A stretch of 43,022 nucleotides of DNA from Aplysia californica. Lineage: Eukaryota > Mollusca > Gastropoda > Aplysiida > Aplysiidae. The position numbers and the translations under genes were made by a program. The stretch lies in contig NW_004797375.1 in NCBI RefSeq assembly GCF_000002075.1, positions 1,496,415-1,539,436 of the forward strand, in the 5' to 3' direction. Shown here piece after piece: positions 19,455 through 31,500 of this stretch. The first letter of the stretch is position 1; every line of letters starts with the position of its first letter. The notes beneath the pieces are model-generated. The model saw nothing but the letters and a program-made list of their open reading frames with translations. It did no database searches and had not been told where the DNA came from.

Positions 19455-19482
19455 TAGATTCTAGATCTAGATCTAGAATCTA
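19455..19482. repeat. Perfect 28-bp palindrome beside the ICE2 start codon
   Basis: Reads the same on both strands, built from AGATCT and TCTAGA words. It lies 10 bases upstream of the ICE2 ATG, in the 5' UTR or core promoter. The same word recurs nearby (about 20099, 20361 and 21167). Confidence 0.9.
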
Positions 19483-19611
19483 TATCAGTCACAGGCATAG
19501 AATTACAATTATTTCAACTTCGAGTCAATCATCCATCGCAACGCAAAGACATCGTTGTTCCTACTGGAAGGTTGAATATAATTTTGCTACGTTCAGTGTC
19601 GTAGTCGTAGT

Positions 19612-19629
19612 GTTTTCACTTTCACTTTC
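19612..19629 (-). promoter_or_regulatory. IRF/ISRE-like element
   Basis: Minus strand reads GAAAGTGAAAGTGAAAAC: three GAAA cores at 6-base spacing, the arrangement bound by interferon regulatory factors. Function in this animal is inference. Confidence 0.4.
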
Positions 19630-19803
19630 TCTCTCAAGCGGAAGCTGACTGTGGAATTAAAGTTCGAAAGTCGGTAAATTTTCATTTCAAGTTTTTATTT
19701 TCTATGTACTTTCTTTACACTCTTTCGTAAACGAGCTCCAACACGAGCTTCTTGGTGACAAACAGAAAGTTGTATCAAGTTTGTCGGCAAACTAGAATGC
19801 AAA

Positions 19804-19923
19804 ATGTATGCAGCACACGCAGAACAAAAGCGAAAAGAATCGTCACAAATAGTCCTAGAAGACTGTATGTCAATTCTACAGTCTGCAAAGTCCGATAATG
19901 ATAAGTTTATGGCTGTAGTGGAG
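19804..19923 (+). CDS. NCDN: NCDN exon 1 (residues 1-40)
   Basis: ATG at 19804; donor GTAAGT, phase 0. Encodes C-M-S-I-L-Q-S-A-K-S-D-N-D-K-F-M, like human Y-L-G-A-L-R-E-A-K-N-D-S-E-Q-F. Another ATG, out of frame, lies 7 bases upstream (19797) and opens a 33-codon overlapping uORF. Confidence 0.87.
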
Positions 19924-20164
19924 GTAAGTTTTCAAACGAAGTCGAAGCGTCATGTCGAACGATTTATGTATTGTAACCAGTGTAAACAATGACACTACTA
20001 ACCACAGGTAAATTAATTTACCACTCCTGTGATTTAACAAAAATGGAATTAGAATTTGATCTTTATTTTAAAGTCTGTTTTTTGAATTGATGATTATTCA
20101 GATCTAGAATCTTTACAAAATATAACTATTTAAAGTATTACAGTTCAGTTGATGAGTTTGGTTG

Positions 20165-20242
<78 letters not shown>

Positions 20243-22634
20243 AACTCAAATGGGCAATGTCCCCTGAGTATAAGTTACGTTTTTAAAGTGCATTGTCAGA
20301 TTGCACTTTGCCTTGCAGGTAGATATTATCAACTTTTTTTTCTTGTGGTTAATGAATCATGTAGATCTAGATTTAGATCTTCATGAACACTACTTTGATT
20401 GTGATGAGAATATTTGAAATCTTCATATTTTCCTTCTTAGCTGAACTTGTCTAAATGTCATATTTTAATATTTTTATGGAAGTGGCTATTCTCATCCGGG
20501 GTGAGAATAGAAAAACGATCTACCTCTCACCCCGGGTGAGAATTGCCAGCGTAGGCTATTCTCACCCGGTGCGAAACAAGACCTGCTTTTCCTCATTTTG
20601 GAATACTGTCTATCGGTGTGGATGATCCAATTGATAAAAGCCAAGAAAAATTTACGTTATAGCACAAAAGTAAGCTAATTTGATCGTCTTCAAAGATGCT
20701 ATGGCTATTTCACTGTTCGAATCGAGCCGAACTACGCGGGTCGCCATTTTTTTTTGCCCGGAAGTTCTCGCAAGATCTACTCCTCCCCTATCTCTCTCTC
20801 TCTGTCTCTTTCTGAATACTGTCTATCGGTGTGGACGATCAAATTGACCAAAACAAAGTTAAAAAATGATGTTAAAACACAAAAGTAAATTAATTTGGTT
20901 GTCTACAAAGATGCTACAGCTATTTAACTTTTCGAATCGAGCCGAACTACGCGGGTCGCCATTTTGTTTTGACCGTAAGTTCTCGCGCTACTCCTCTCTC
21001 TCTATCTTTCTCTCTCTCCACTGCCCACAGACAAAATTGTACGCTTTTAGTAGGCTAGGCTACAGTTGTAATGGAACGTTTGTTCACGGCACAGAATTCT
21101 ACAATGTTTCTGTTATCGCAGTGTAGAATTCTGTGGTTTAGGGTGAACGCAAAATTTGTTGGCCTAGATCTAGGCTATAACGGTGAACGCGCACCGGGTG
21201 AGAATAGCCAAAAGACTCGCCTGCACTATTCTCATCCCGGGTGAGAATAGAGGTGGCCTATATTTATATCTTGCATTTTTCTTCATATATTGCAGATTGC
21301 AGAGTGTGTACATTCAAATTCCTTCACTGATGCAGATCGTGTGAAGATTCTACAAGCTATGGGATGTGATTTCCTTGCAAGACTCATCAGGACAAGTATG
21401 ACAATAATTTAGTATCCCTTTTTCATTTGGTTTGTTTTATGTTTTTACTTGTTCATACAAAGGTATTATTGAGTTTGCTAATTAGTTATCAGTTAACATT
21501 CACATTCAAATGTGAAAGAGTGAATGTTTTGAAGAACAGAGATGCGTAAGAAATGTTGCTACTTTTCAGTTAGATTGTATCTTGCGTAATGTAGAAATGA
21601 TATAATTTCTTCTGAAATGACACTTTGCAAAGACTATTTATAATGATCATTTGCATAATAGTGGCTGAGAAATTTTTTTTTAGACTTACGACTTGGCTTT
21701 TGCTTCTGATATATTGTCAGCTTTTGTTTGATGTAGTACCGTTGTTGTATGGCACTCAAAGGTGTGCATCAAACGTCGGCTTTCCCTTACTAAATAATCT
21801 CACACAACTATGAATCATGTAGCCAACCAAGCAAGGCATTTATTGCTTTCTCCTTTTGTGTTTTTTTGTGAGGCTATCAAATAGACACTAACTTTATTTG
21901 CAGGACAGGTGTTACAACAGAAAAATAAAACTTTATACTTACTTACTACCCATTTAGGGTAGCTGCAAAGTATCTCCAGCTCTGTCTGTTTTGGGCCATC
22001 TTGGTCTGCGTTCCCCTCGAATGATTCCAGGACTTCATTTCAGACTCTACTGTGCGTCTCCAGGTCACTTTGGGTCTGCCCCTTTTGTGACGTCCTTCGG
22101 GTATTCAGTGGAGGGCAGTCTTCGCAATAGAGTCTGGTTCTCTTCTCTGGACATGTCCAATCCATCTCCATCTTCTCCTTTTTATTATGGTGGTCATGTC
22201 CTCTTGTCTACATTTACGCAACAGATCTGCGTAGCCTTTTTTAGGCCCCCACTGGCACAAGATCATATTGGGGACAGGCTCCCTACCCTGCCTGTCAGGC
22301 CAACCAGAGCTGATAGATAGAGATACAACAACAGTATTCCAGTAGAAAGATTTAGATATCCAATTTAAAAATTTGTCTCCGCTTTGGAATCAAACTTGGG
22401 GCTCCTGTGCGTGTGTGATGGTGAAGGGCCTAAATACTACCCCACAAATGCTGATAGTGTTACAGAAAAAGATTAACTAGTTTGTTAAGTTGTATTTGCG
22501 TCGTAACTGAGATGATTTCTTTTCTCTACAGCCTCAGTTCCCTCAGGATGTCCCGGAGATTTGTACAAATCAATGGCCCTCAGTGTTTTGTCTGTCGTGT
22601 CTGTGGAGCCCAGTATGGTGAGTTATAAGTGACA

Positions 22635-22677
<43 letters not shown>

Positions 22678-22776
22678 CATTTTTGTTGTTGTTATTATTA
22701 TTATTATTATTATCATTAAAAAAAATAAATTATTATTATTATTATTTTTATTATTATCATTTTTGTTATTTTTAAA

Positions 22777-22820
<44 letters not shown>

Positions 22821-25800
22821 GCTGTATGGGAATGTGTAATTTTATTTTTCTCTTTTGATGGCTTCATATTATAATATATAACCAAAATCAAACAATTTTA
22901 TACATGCGAAAGGTAATACGCCTTTTCTTTCTTTGAAAGTAGAGTGGAGTTATTTTATTTTTGAACGGGGGCGTCACATTTATTTCTGGGTTGTTGTTTT
23001 TTCTCAGGGTGCATTAATTTTAGAAATATTCTCTGATCCTGTGACGCTTCTTTTTGTTATGGAAACGCCTCACAATTAATTAAACATTATTATAGTGTGA
23101 TGAGCATGTCTCTTTTCTGACTTTCTCTTTTGTCTTTTTTTTTTCAGGCAGTTCTTCCGGAAATGAAAGAGATCCTTCCAGAAGTGAATGGTGTCATCTC
23201 TTCTTCTATGAAGTAATTTGTTTTTGTTTATGTCATTGTGCTTTTTTCACGTAGCAATATTATAGTAACATCGTACACTGCTACCAGAAATGTATAATGA
23301 AGAAATTGAAATTTAAGCTTCCCTCTGAGTGAAAGGAAGCAATGTAACTTTCTTTTGTGTCTTTACTATCTTTACCTTCGGCTGCCCATCAATTACATCG
23401 ATGATAAATAAAGCACTATGCATGATCACTGCTTTGCCTGGGTGGTAGACATAGAAGGAGTAGATTGTCCAAGAACTACTTCTCTCCCTTCCCTTCTGAT
23501 CATGACTTCCTTGGTGTGTCCAAAGGAGAGATACACCAAAGTGCAATCCAGGAATAATGGGACTATGAAAGGCATACAAGATCTTCGAAGAATGTGTACT
23601 AGCTTGGACAGTAACTTTGGTTTTGTATAATGTGTCTGTCAAAGTGTATGTCTGAATGTGCTATGATATTCTGGGGATTTTTTTCATGCCCATATCGAGT
23701 GCCAAAGGCATACATTACGAGAAGTGGGTGCTATATGCTTATATGTATGAAAAAAATGGAAGTATACTTTGTAGATTGAGAGTTAATATATGAGGAAAGT
23801 GAAATGTTCCACCTTAGCTCAGTAATGTTATTCTTGCTGTTTAAAATTTTTTTATCTCGATTCTACCCTTCAGTGAGAGGAAATCTGATGACAAGAGCCG
23901 AGACTCCCTACAAATACAGATGTGTGAGGATTGCATCGACTTCATCTCCCACTTCGCTCAGCACGAGAAAGGCATCGACCTCCTTACACAGGGAGGCACA
24001 GTTCCTCTGTTGTTGGACTTAGTGGAGTCCCCCGTTTGTAAGTGCCATGTTTTTTTGTTTTTATTTGGGCCTTTGTTTGGTTGGTTTTTTTCATATGGGT
24101 CCAAGTATTGTTTTGTTTGTTTTTGTAAAGCGTTTTACGGCGCTCGCAACTGCATAGGTCATATGAGCGCGCGGGACACACCTAATATTTTCAGTTGGTA
24201 GGAAATTTTGAATTTTGCCCGGATGGCGGCCGAAGCCTACTCTTATCGATTTTAGACCACCAAGGGATCTTTAACGTGCGCAACTTGCACACGGGCCCTC
24301 CGAGATTTTTCGCCCTTGTCCGAGAAGGCTAGGTGTAGATCTTTCCTACCAGAAGATCAGGGGTATGGCAGAAAGACAGCAGTAAGGAGGAGCCAAGGAG
24401 TAGCAGTAGAAAGGCTGCAGAAAGAGTCAGGAGCCCAGAGGAGGGGGCAAAGGAGGTGAGGGGGTGGGGACAGAAAGTGGAAATGAAAGCAGACAACAGA
24501 ACATTGCTAGAGAGCAGGAAAGGAGGTGAAAGGAGACAATTTTAGAGAAGAAAATTTTTTGGTCGCTACCCGGATTCGAACCCGGGACCTTTGAATGAGA
24601 GGCCAACACCTTAACCTCTAGGCCACGAGAGCCCCCAAGTATTGTTTGTGTGATGGTCAGTGAAAATATAATTGTTTGGGGGGGGGGGGGGGGGTGTAAG
24701 AGGGGAAAGCTCTGATGTCGTCAGATGTTGACCTCCTAGAAAAACTTTCTTCAGTTAAAAAGATTTAAAATGCTGACAGCAGAGGAGAACCTGCAACAGG
24801 TTGATTAAGTGAAGGATTTACCGTCATGGTTTGTTTGTTTGTTGGGGGATTTTTTTGTCGGGTTTTTTTTTTGGGGGGGGGGGGGGATTCTTTTTTTTTG
24901 TTTGTTGCTATCAAAAGTCATTGAAAAAAAAAATGCTATGGAGTCTTTCCCTTACTAGATGCCCATGGGTTGTAACTGTTTTTCTACACAAATGATAGAC
25001 CTTTGTCTGTGTCTTTTTTTCTGTATCCATAAGGTCCTACTTTAGCATCTCACTTATTGTCAGTTAAATATTACCTAAGATATAATTTTTGCTTTTACTT
25101 CCAGGTCAGAAAAAAGTCTCTGTTCTGTCCAGCTTAAGTTCTGTAGTCAAAAGCCGAGGAGACGGTGTGTTCTTGGGCAAGTCAGAAAAGTTCCACAGCA
25201 TCATGTCTCTCGCCGTGGACAGCCTGGTTCAGACCAATGTAAGTTTCCTGTTACTGTCCACCTGTCACATCAGAGGAGACATTGTAATGGTGTGCCTTTT
25301 AAAATTTAGTAACCTTTTTTTTTAAAGCAATGTTTCACTGCAATGGATGATAATGTTTGTGAAGTCTTGGGCTCCCTTTTTCTGCTGTGTTGAGATAGTG
25401 GTTTATTATCAGACAAATGTGTGTTGGAATACATGTATTATATGTATATTATAACAGTTAATGCAAAGGAAAGGATTTTATAAAGTAAAGTCATGAGGAA
25501 TATTTTATTCTACTATTTTTTCTAGAATGGAAAAGGGGGGTATTCTTGAGTTTCTATTTTCTTTTATTTTGATTTTTTCTTGTTTCTTTTTATACTTATG
25601 TGAAATTATTGTGGGGCTGTTTAAAAAAGTTTTTTGTGTGTAATATCTATATTTTCACCCAAAAAAAACGAATGAATCTGTCTCTTACCCCCTTGTTCTC
25701 CCCTTCCCCTCCCGCCCTCCTCTCACTCTAACCCCCAACCCCATTCCTCCCATTTTCTGGGTTGTCTCTGTGTCCATCTGTAGAACTGTGAGTTCTTTGT

Positions 25801-28532
25801 TGTCTCCGCTCCAATCTCGTCCACTCGGAGATGACTTGGGTGGTTGTTGAAGGGTGAGAAGTCATTTCCTTCGTGCTTTATTTCATACTATTGTCTTTCT
25901 CAATGTCTTCCAAATGTTTATCATTGATCATGATTTTTCAATCTCACACATTCTAATTAGATCAAATTTTCGTCTTTCAGGACCTGCGAGAAAAGTCCAG
26001 TTATGCCAAGATTATCACTTCTCTGCTCAGCGGCATGAGCTTGGTAAAGAACTTTGTTTATTGTGTGATCAAGTCCGTGCTTTATTAGTGAGCGTAACGA
26101 AAGTTTTGCTAGCTGTTCATTAGAAAATCTGTTTTTTACAGCCCAGAAATGTTAGTACTTTTTGCATTAAAAGCTTTAAATGTCTTCGCCAAACCTTTTT
26201 TTTTGTGAGTGTTCTAGGCAATTCTAAAATAAAACATGTACAAAATTTCTGTTGTGTTCTCTTTGAAATACTTTGAACTTTTTTTTTACACGGAGGAGAT
26301 CCTTTAGAAATGGGGCATTGTGTGTGATTTATTCTCCTAAGAAGACAGATATTCAAGGAAGTATCTACCTTACTCAAGTGATCAAAGTGCTCTCCTTTTC
26401 AAACCACAGAACTGGTTACCGAGCAGTCTTGAAAAATTGTGGCTGTCAACAAGTTCTACTGTCCTAGGCCAGTGAATGTCTTGGACAGTGACATTATAAT
26501 GTAGAAAAAAGTGCAAAGTGGGAAGTGGTCGTATGCACAGTTGATTGTCTCAGACGGGTAGCCATTAGAGCAGGATCGACTGTAGATGTATAATATATTA
26601 CATGCATCACGACGTGGTGGAATCTGGTGCTCGTCAATTTTTAACCTGGGCGTGTAGAGTTATTGGTATCATCTGACAGCTTGTTCGTTTGCCTTGCTTT
26701 TGAGGCAAAAAAAATACCCATTTACCTTGAATAGAATTTGAGATATTTTCGATTGAACGAGGTGGGGGTCGACTGTTTTCAGAGGTAAAATTAGCAAGTC
26801 AATGGCCGCCAAAGTTTTGTAACTTCAGTAGCTTGAGAGTCTTTGGAAACTAAAAATGTAAATATCTTGTGCCTTTAATCAACACTTTTCTGTAAAATTA
26901 AAATTAACATGGAAATGTGTTGTTATATAGTCATGAAAGATGTTGAGTCTAAAACAAAAATTCAATGAAAATTGCCAAACTGGCGGAAAAATGCCTGTTT
27001 CCTTGATTTCATTATTTGACAAGAGCCTGATTTCAATTTGATGGCTCCCACATAGTGCGAGGGTTATTGTCTCGTTGAAAGTGTCACGACACAAAGTCTT
27101 CAATGTCTTTTGACTCACTGTTTTATTCACTTTCTTGTTCCAGATGGAGGCAGATGAGTCAGTGGCTTGGGTTGTCAAGATAACGCAGTGTGTGAAGAAA
27201 CTGATGGTCTTGAAACTCAGTAAGTAAGAATAAGCCTCTCTGGCAGAAAAAGTTTGTCAACTGTGTTTTATACTCCATGAATGCGTTGTGAAGATTGCAG
27301 ATGTGTGCCATAGGTGACAGACAGATAGGAAAACACTTCCCAGAATTTTAGCTACTCATAAATTAAGTATGCCAGATATGCACAATGATGCTTTTTAAGG
27401 TAGCTGTGTATTTTGGGTTGAACAAGTTGTTGGAATTTTAATTGAGGTTGCTTTTAAGCTCAGTTTGACTCTGATCATTCACAAACAAAGAAGTCAAGAA
27501 GACAGACGGCAGGAAGTAGTCGGGTACCATGATCTTCAATGTCTACTCCAGATCTGACACCTGAAGAAGAAGAAGGAGATATCTAATTAATAGCATTCAG
27601 TTACCATGGGCACTTGTGGCTCTGGTTTATGTAATAAGTAGTTGCTCCTATTTTTCACCTCTTCACTGAGTTGCAAAACGGATGTTTGTTTTCACGCATT
27701 CATAATATTGAAACAGGTGATGTAAATGCTAGGTTTGCTTATTCTCTTCCTTGTCACTCTCAGATCCGGAACAGAGCGAAATCCTCCTCCTCCTGGCCTG
27801 TGCGCTCGTCAGTGCGGTTGGCGCCGGTGTGCTCCGAGCAGACGTGACCGGAGACTCGACCTTGCTGCGGACTGTGGTGGCCCGGCTGTCGGTGGAAACG
27901 TACATGTTGTTGGACGGGATCAGCCTGGAGAATGTGAGTGTGTGTGTTTGTTTGTTTGTGCGTGTATGTGTGTGTCTTTGTCTAAGTCTGTGTGTGTGGA
28001 TGTTTGTGTGTGTGTGTGTGTCTGAGTCTTGGTGTGTGTGTGTGTGTGTGTCTTGAGTCTTTGTGTGTTTGTGTGTGTGTGTGTGTGTATGTCACGGCTG
28101 TCCGTGGAAACGTACATGTTGTTGAATGGGATCAGCCTGGATAATGTGAGTGACTGCATGTGTTTTTGTGTGTGTGTGTGTTTGTTTTGTGTGTGTGTGA
28201 GTGTTTGTGTATTTGTGTGCATGTGTGTGTGTGTTTATTTGTTTGTGCGTGTGTGGGTGTGTCTTTGTCTAAGTCTGTGTGTGTGTGTGTGTCCGAGTCT
28301 GTGTCTGAGTCTTTGTGTGTGTATGTTTGAGTCTTTGTGTGTGTGTGTGTGTGTGTGTATGTGTCTGAGTTTGTGTATGTGTGTGTTTGTATCTGTGTGT
28401 GTGTGTATGTGTCTGAGTCTGTGTGTGTATGTTTGTATCTGTGTGTGTGTGTGTGTGTGTGTGTGTCTGAGTCTGCGTGTTTGTATGTGTATGTGTGTGT
28501 GTGTGTGTGTGTCTGAGTCTGCGTGTTTGTAT

Positions 28533-28575
<43 letters not shown>

Positions 28576-31500
28576 GTTCTTTGTAATTGAATTGTTGGAG
28601 TAGGTTCATTTGCATGTAACTTGGTGTGAGAGTTGTATAATTGTGTGTTTGCTTGTATGATTGTGTTTATTTACTTGTTTGTTAGTATTTGAGTATTGTG
28701 TATGTATGTTGGAGCCAGCATGCTCTTTTTAAATGCAATAACTCTTGTGTTTAGTGCTGTGGATCAAATACTGTGTAGCAAGTTGGTTTCATGCTGTTGA
28801 TTATGATCTAGTTCTTCAAGATTCGCTCTTTTACCTTGCAGGCGATGGAGCGTTACCCTACCATGGACAAAGTGTACAAGCTGATCTGCGACGTGGTGCA
28901 GTTTGTGGCGGAGAATGATGAGGACAGTGCTGACACAGACTCCATCATCGCTGTGTACAGGAAGCTGGTGGACATCAGCCAGACGCTGATGGAGTTTTTG
29001 TTCAGCGTGGCCAATCAGGAGGTGGAACTGGTCAGTGGTTGATGGGGGAAGGGGTGGAGGAGGAGGGAGAGGGGGTGGAGGAGGAAGGGGGGGTAGTCTT
29101 TTATTTGTTCTGTGAGAGCAGTTCTCATGATGATATACAGGAAAGCCTCCTCTGCCATCATGACGGACTGTCTTGTTTCTTGAAATTGCACTAAGTTTGT
29201 TACATTTCTGTTAAATAGAATGATATACTATGTGTTACAATGGCTCTTGTATGGGATATGTTCTGAGGTCACAGGTCCTAAAATTGTCAGAGCCTCTTGA
29301 TTATGAATGAATACATACATCTGTGTGTGTCGGTCTTCATGTGAGTGTATATATGTGTGTGTGTATGTGTGGGCGTGGATGTACATGTGTGTGTGTATGT
29401 GTGTGTCGGTGTTCATGTGAGTGTATATATGTGTGTGTGTATGTGTGGGCATAGATGTACATGTGTGTGTGTGTATGGTTTGAACCTGTGCTACCCAAAA
29501 TAAGAGTAAATTGTCTTTACTTTTTGCCTACAACAACCGTTGTTGCTGTCCCCAGCCGAGGAATCATGTGGTGGTTCTTCTGTCAGTGAGGACTCTGGCG
29601 GCCATGTTGACAGAGATCACCGAGGATCCCACACCACAGCTGCTGGAGTTGCTGCCCTTCTTCAACCTTCTCTGGTCAGTTTGTGTCCCATTTATCCTCA
29701 CTGGGTTATCTTTACGCTGAGCGTTTTGCTGTTATTGTGCACAAGTTGAATTCTTGCAGCCAGATTTTGCTGACAATCTTATAAAATAGTTTTATGATAA
29801 TTTTTTACATCCTTTTAACACTTTGCCATCATATTTGGGGGAAAATCCAAAGAAACTGGGCGGTAAACAACTCCAACCGGCAAGATGAGGGGGCAATAAA
29901 TTGTTAAAGACATTCGAGATTGCTCCCTATGCGGGACCTCTTCATGCTCATTTGGGGTACGGACCAAGTCAAGTAGATAGAGATCATAGAAAACTCCCCT
30001 TAACATCCATAATAAAAAAATGCTAAGTTATATAGAGAGTTCGAACGAGTGTCATTCTCCTTGTTTCGTAATGTGATATCAAATGAGTTGATGGCATATT
30101 TCGTTTTATTTTTGGACATGGTTTAGTTAAAAGTTGTAGCAATTTTTTATAGTTTTGTTACCCCCCCTGCCCCCCTTGCCCCTCGAAGGAGAAGGTGCTA
30201 ATGACTACAGTTATTTTCACCACAGGCATTCCAAATAATTTCGTTTGTCAATTCTATCCTTTCAATGCTAATGCCCAGTTGGACACGTTCTCCTGTCATT
30301 TGTGTTTGTTCCACATTTGTTAATTGCCAAGTACCCTGCTGAAGCTGGATGAACTGAAGGACGTAGCTAGACTAAGGAGGATCTTTTCTATTGCCATCAA
30401 CCTTTTGCTATAACTGTGTCTGAGTGGATGGTTGGCGGGTGCTTTGGTGTGGTTTGCTCCTTCTTTCCTATCAATCATCTGTGGTCCTTATCTCTCCTCC
30501 TTTTCTTTATATGTTACTGCCTAGTAACTTGAATGGCCATTTTGTGTTGCTAGTGCCGTAAAACTCTTGCTTGAACTAAACAAAAACCTAAAAACCTATG
30601 TCTATGACCTACTACAATGTGGAAGTGTGACTGTTTTTAACATGTGCTTTTGACCCGAGCACAACAGACTTAGAAAAAATACTTTGTAAGCTGTTTGTGT
30701 CCCATTGTGAAAACAATGCTTCTTGGTTGGTATTTACTTTCTCCTGTTTATTTTCAGTCAAAATGTGGACTATTCTGACGATGTGAAGATGGAAGTGAAG
30801 AATGCAACACAAGCTGCTTTAGCCAACATCAAGATGATGGGAATGAATGTCATCAATGAAGTGTTGGAGGAGGTGGAGGAGGAAGAAGAGGAAGAGAGAG
30901 ATGGAGGGAAGGAGGAGGCGGAAAAGACCCGAGCAGAGGCCATGGTGTCTTCAGGGGAGAAAAAGTCTTCATCAAGAACTGCCTCAGAAAAAAAATCTAA
31001 GTGTGAGAATAGTGGTGACGCCTCGCATTCTGGTGGGAGTGCCTTTGATTCACTTGATGTGAAGGATGGTTTTAAGCAGCTGAGCCTCTCTCACAGCTCA
31101 GAAAAGCAAGAAAATTCGGAGTCTGTAAATGTGAAGCCTACAACAGACCATTCTCATCACTTATTGAATGGAGATGTGGAGTGCGATGTAAACGATGATC
31201 CTGGTCATAATAGCGGTGATGGGTCACAAAAAGAAACGAGTGGTCAAAGAAAAAAGAAGCGATCGCAACAGGTCGTAAATGTCGAACTCGATGCTGAATG
31301 TCTTGAAAAGTTCAATGTTTATCGAGAGACTCTGAGGGCAGCGAAATTAAAACCCGCTCTGCTTAACCAAAGACAGCTGTCGTTTATCGGTAAAGCCAAA
31401 AAGAAACGAGGCTCTGAGGAAAATTCTGAGGTGTCTCCACATTGGCACCCGAATGCTGATGACGTCCTAGGCTTTCTGTTGCCAACCTACGCATTCCTGT

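Larger units (their letters stand above)
19446..19803. promoter_or_regulatory. Putative bidirectional promoter and 5' UTRs of ICE2 and NCDN
   Basis: 358 bases separate the two divergent start codons, so both transcripts must start here unless a 5' non-coding exon lies further out. Seen: a perfect 28-bp palindrome (19455-19482) beside the ICE2 start; a triple GAAA motif on the minus strand at 19612-19629 resembling an IRF/ISRE element; C-G-G-A-A-G at 19639-19644 and T-G-G-A-A-G at 19565-19570 resembling ETS cores. No clear TATA box at a sensible distance. Transcription start sites cannot be read from sequence. Confidence 0.65.

Noticed and set aside
23313-23642. 109-residue open frame in NCDN intron 4
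   Set aside because: No family resemblance and no splice sites that fit the neighbouring exons.
27920-28615. Cys/Val/Tyr-rich and Thr/His-rich long frames
   Set aside because: Translations of the GT repeat; only the 58-base exon copy inside is meaningful.
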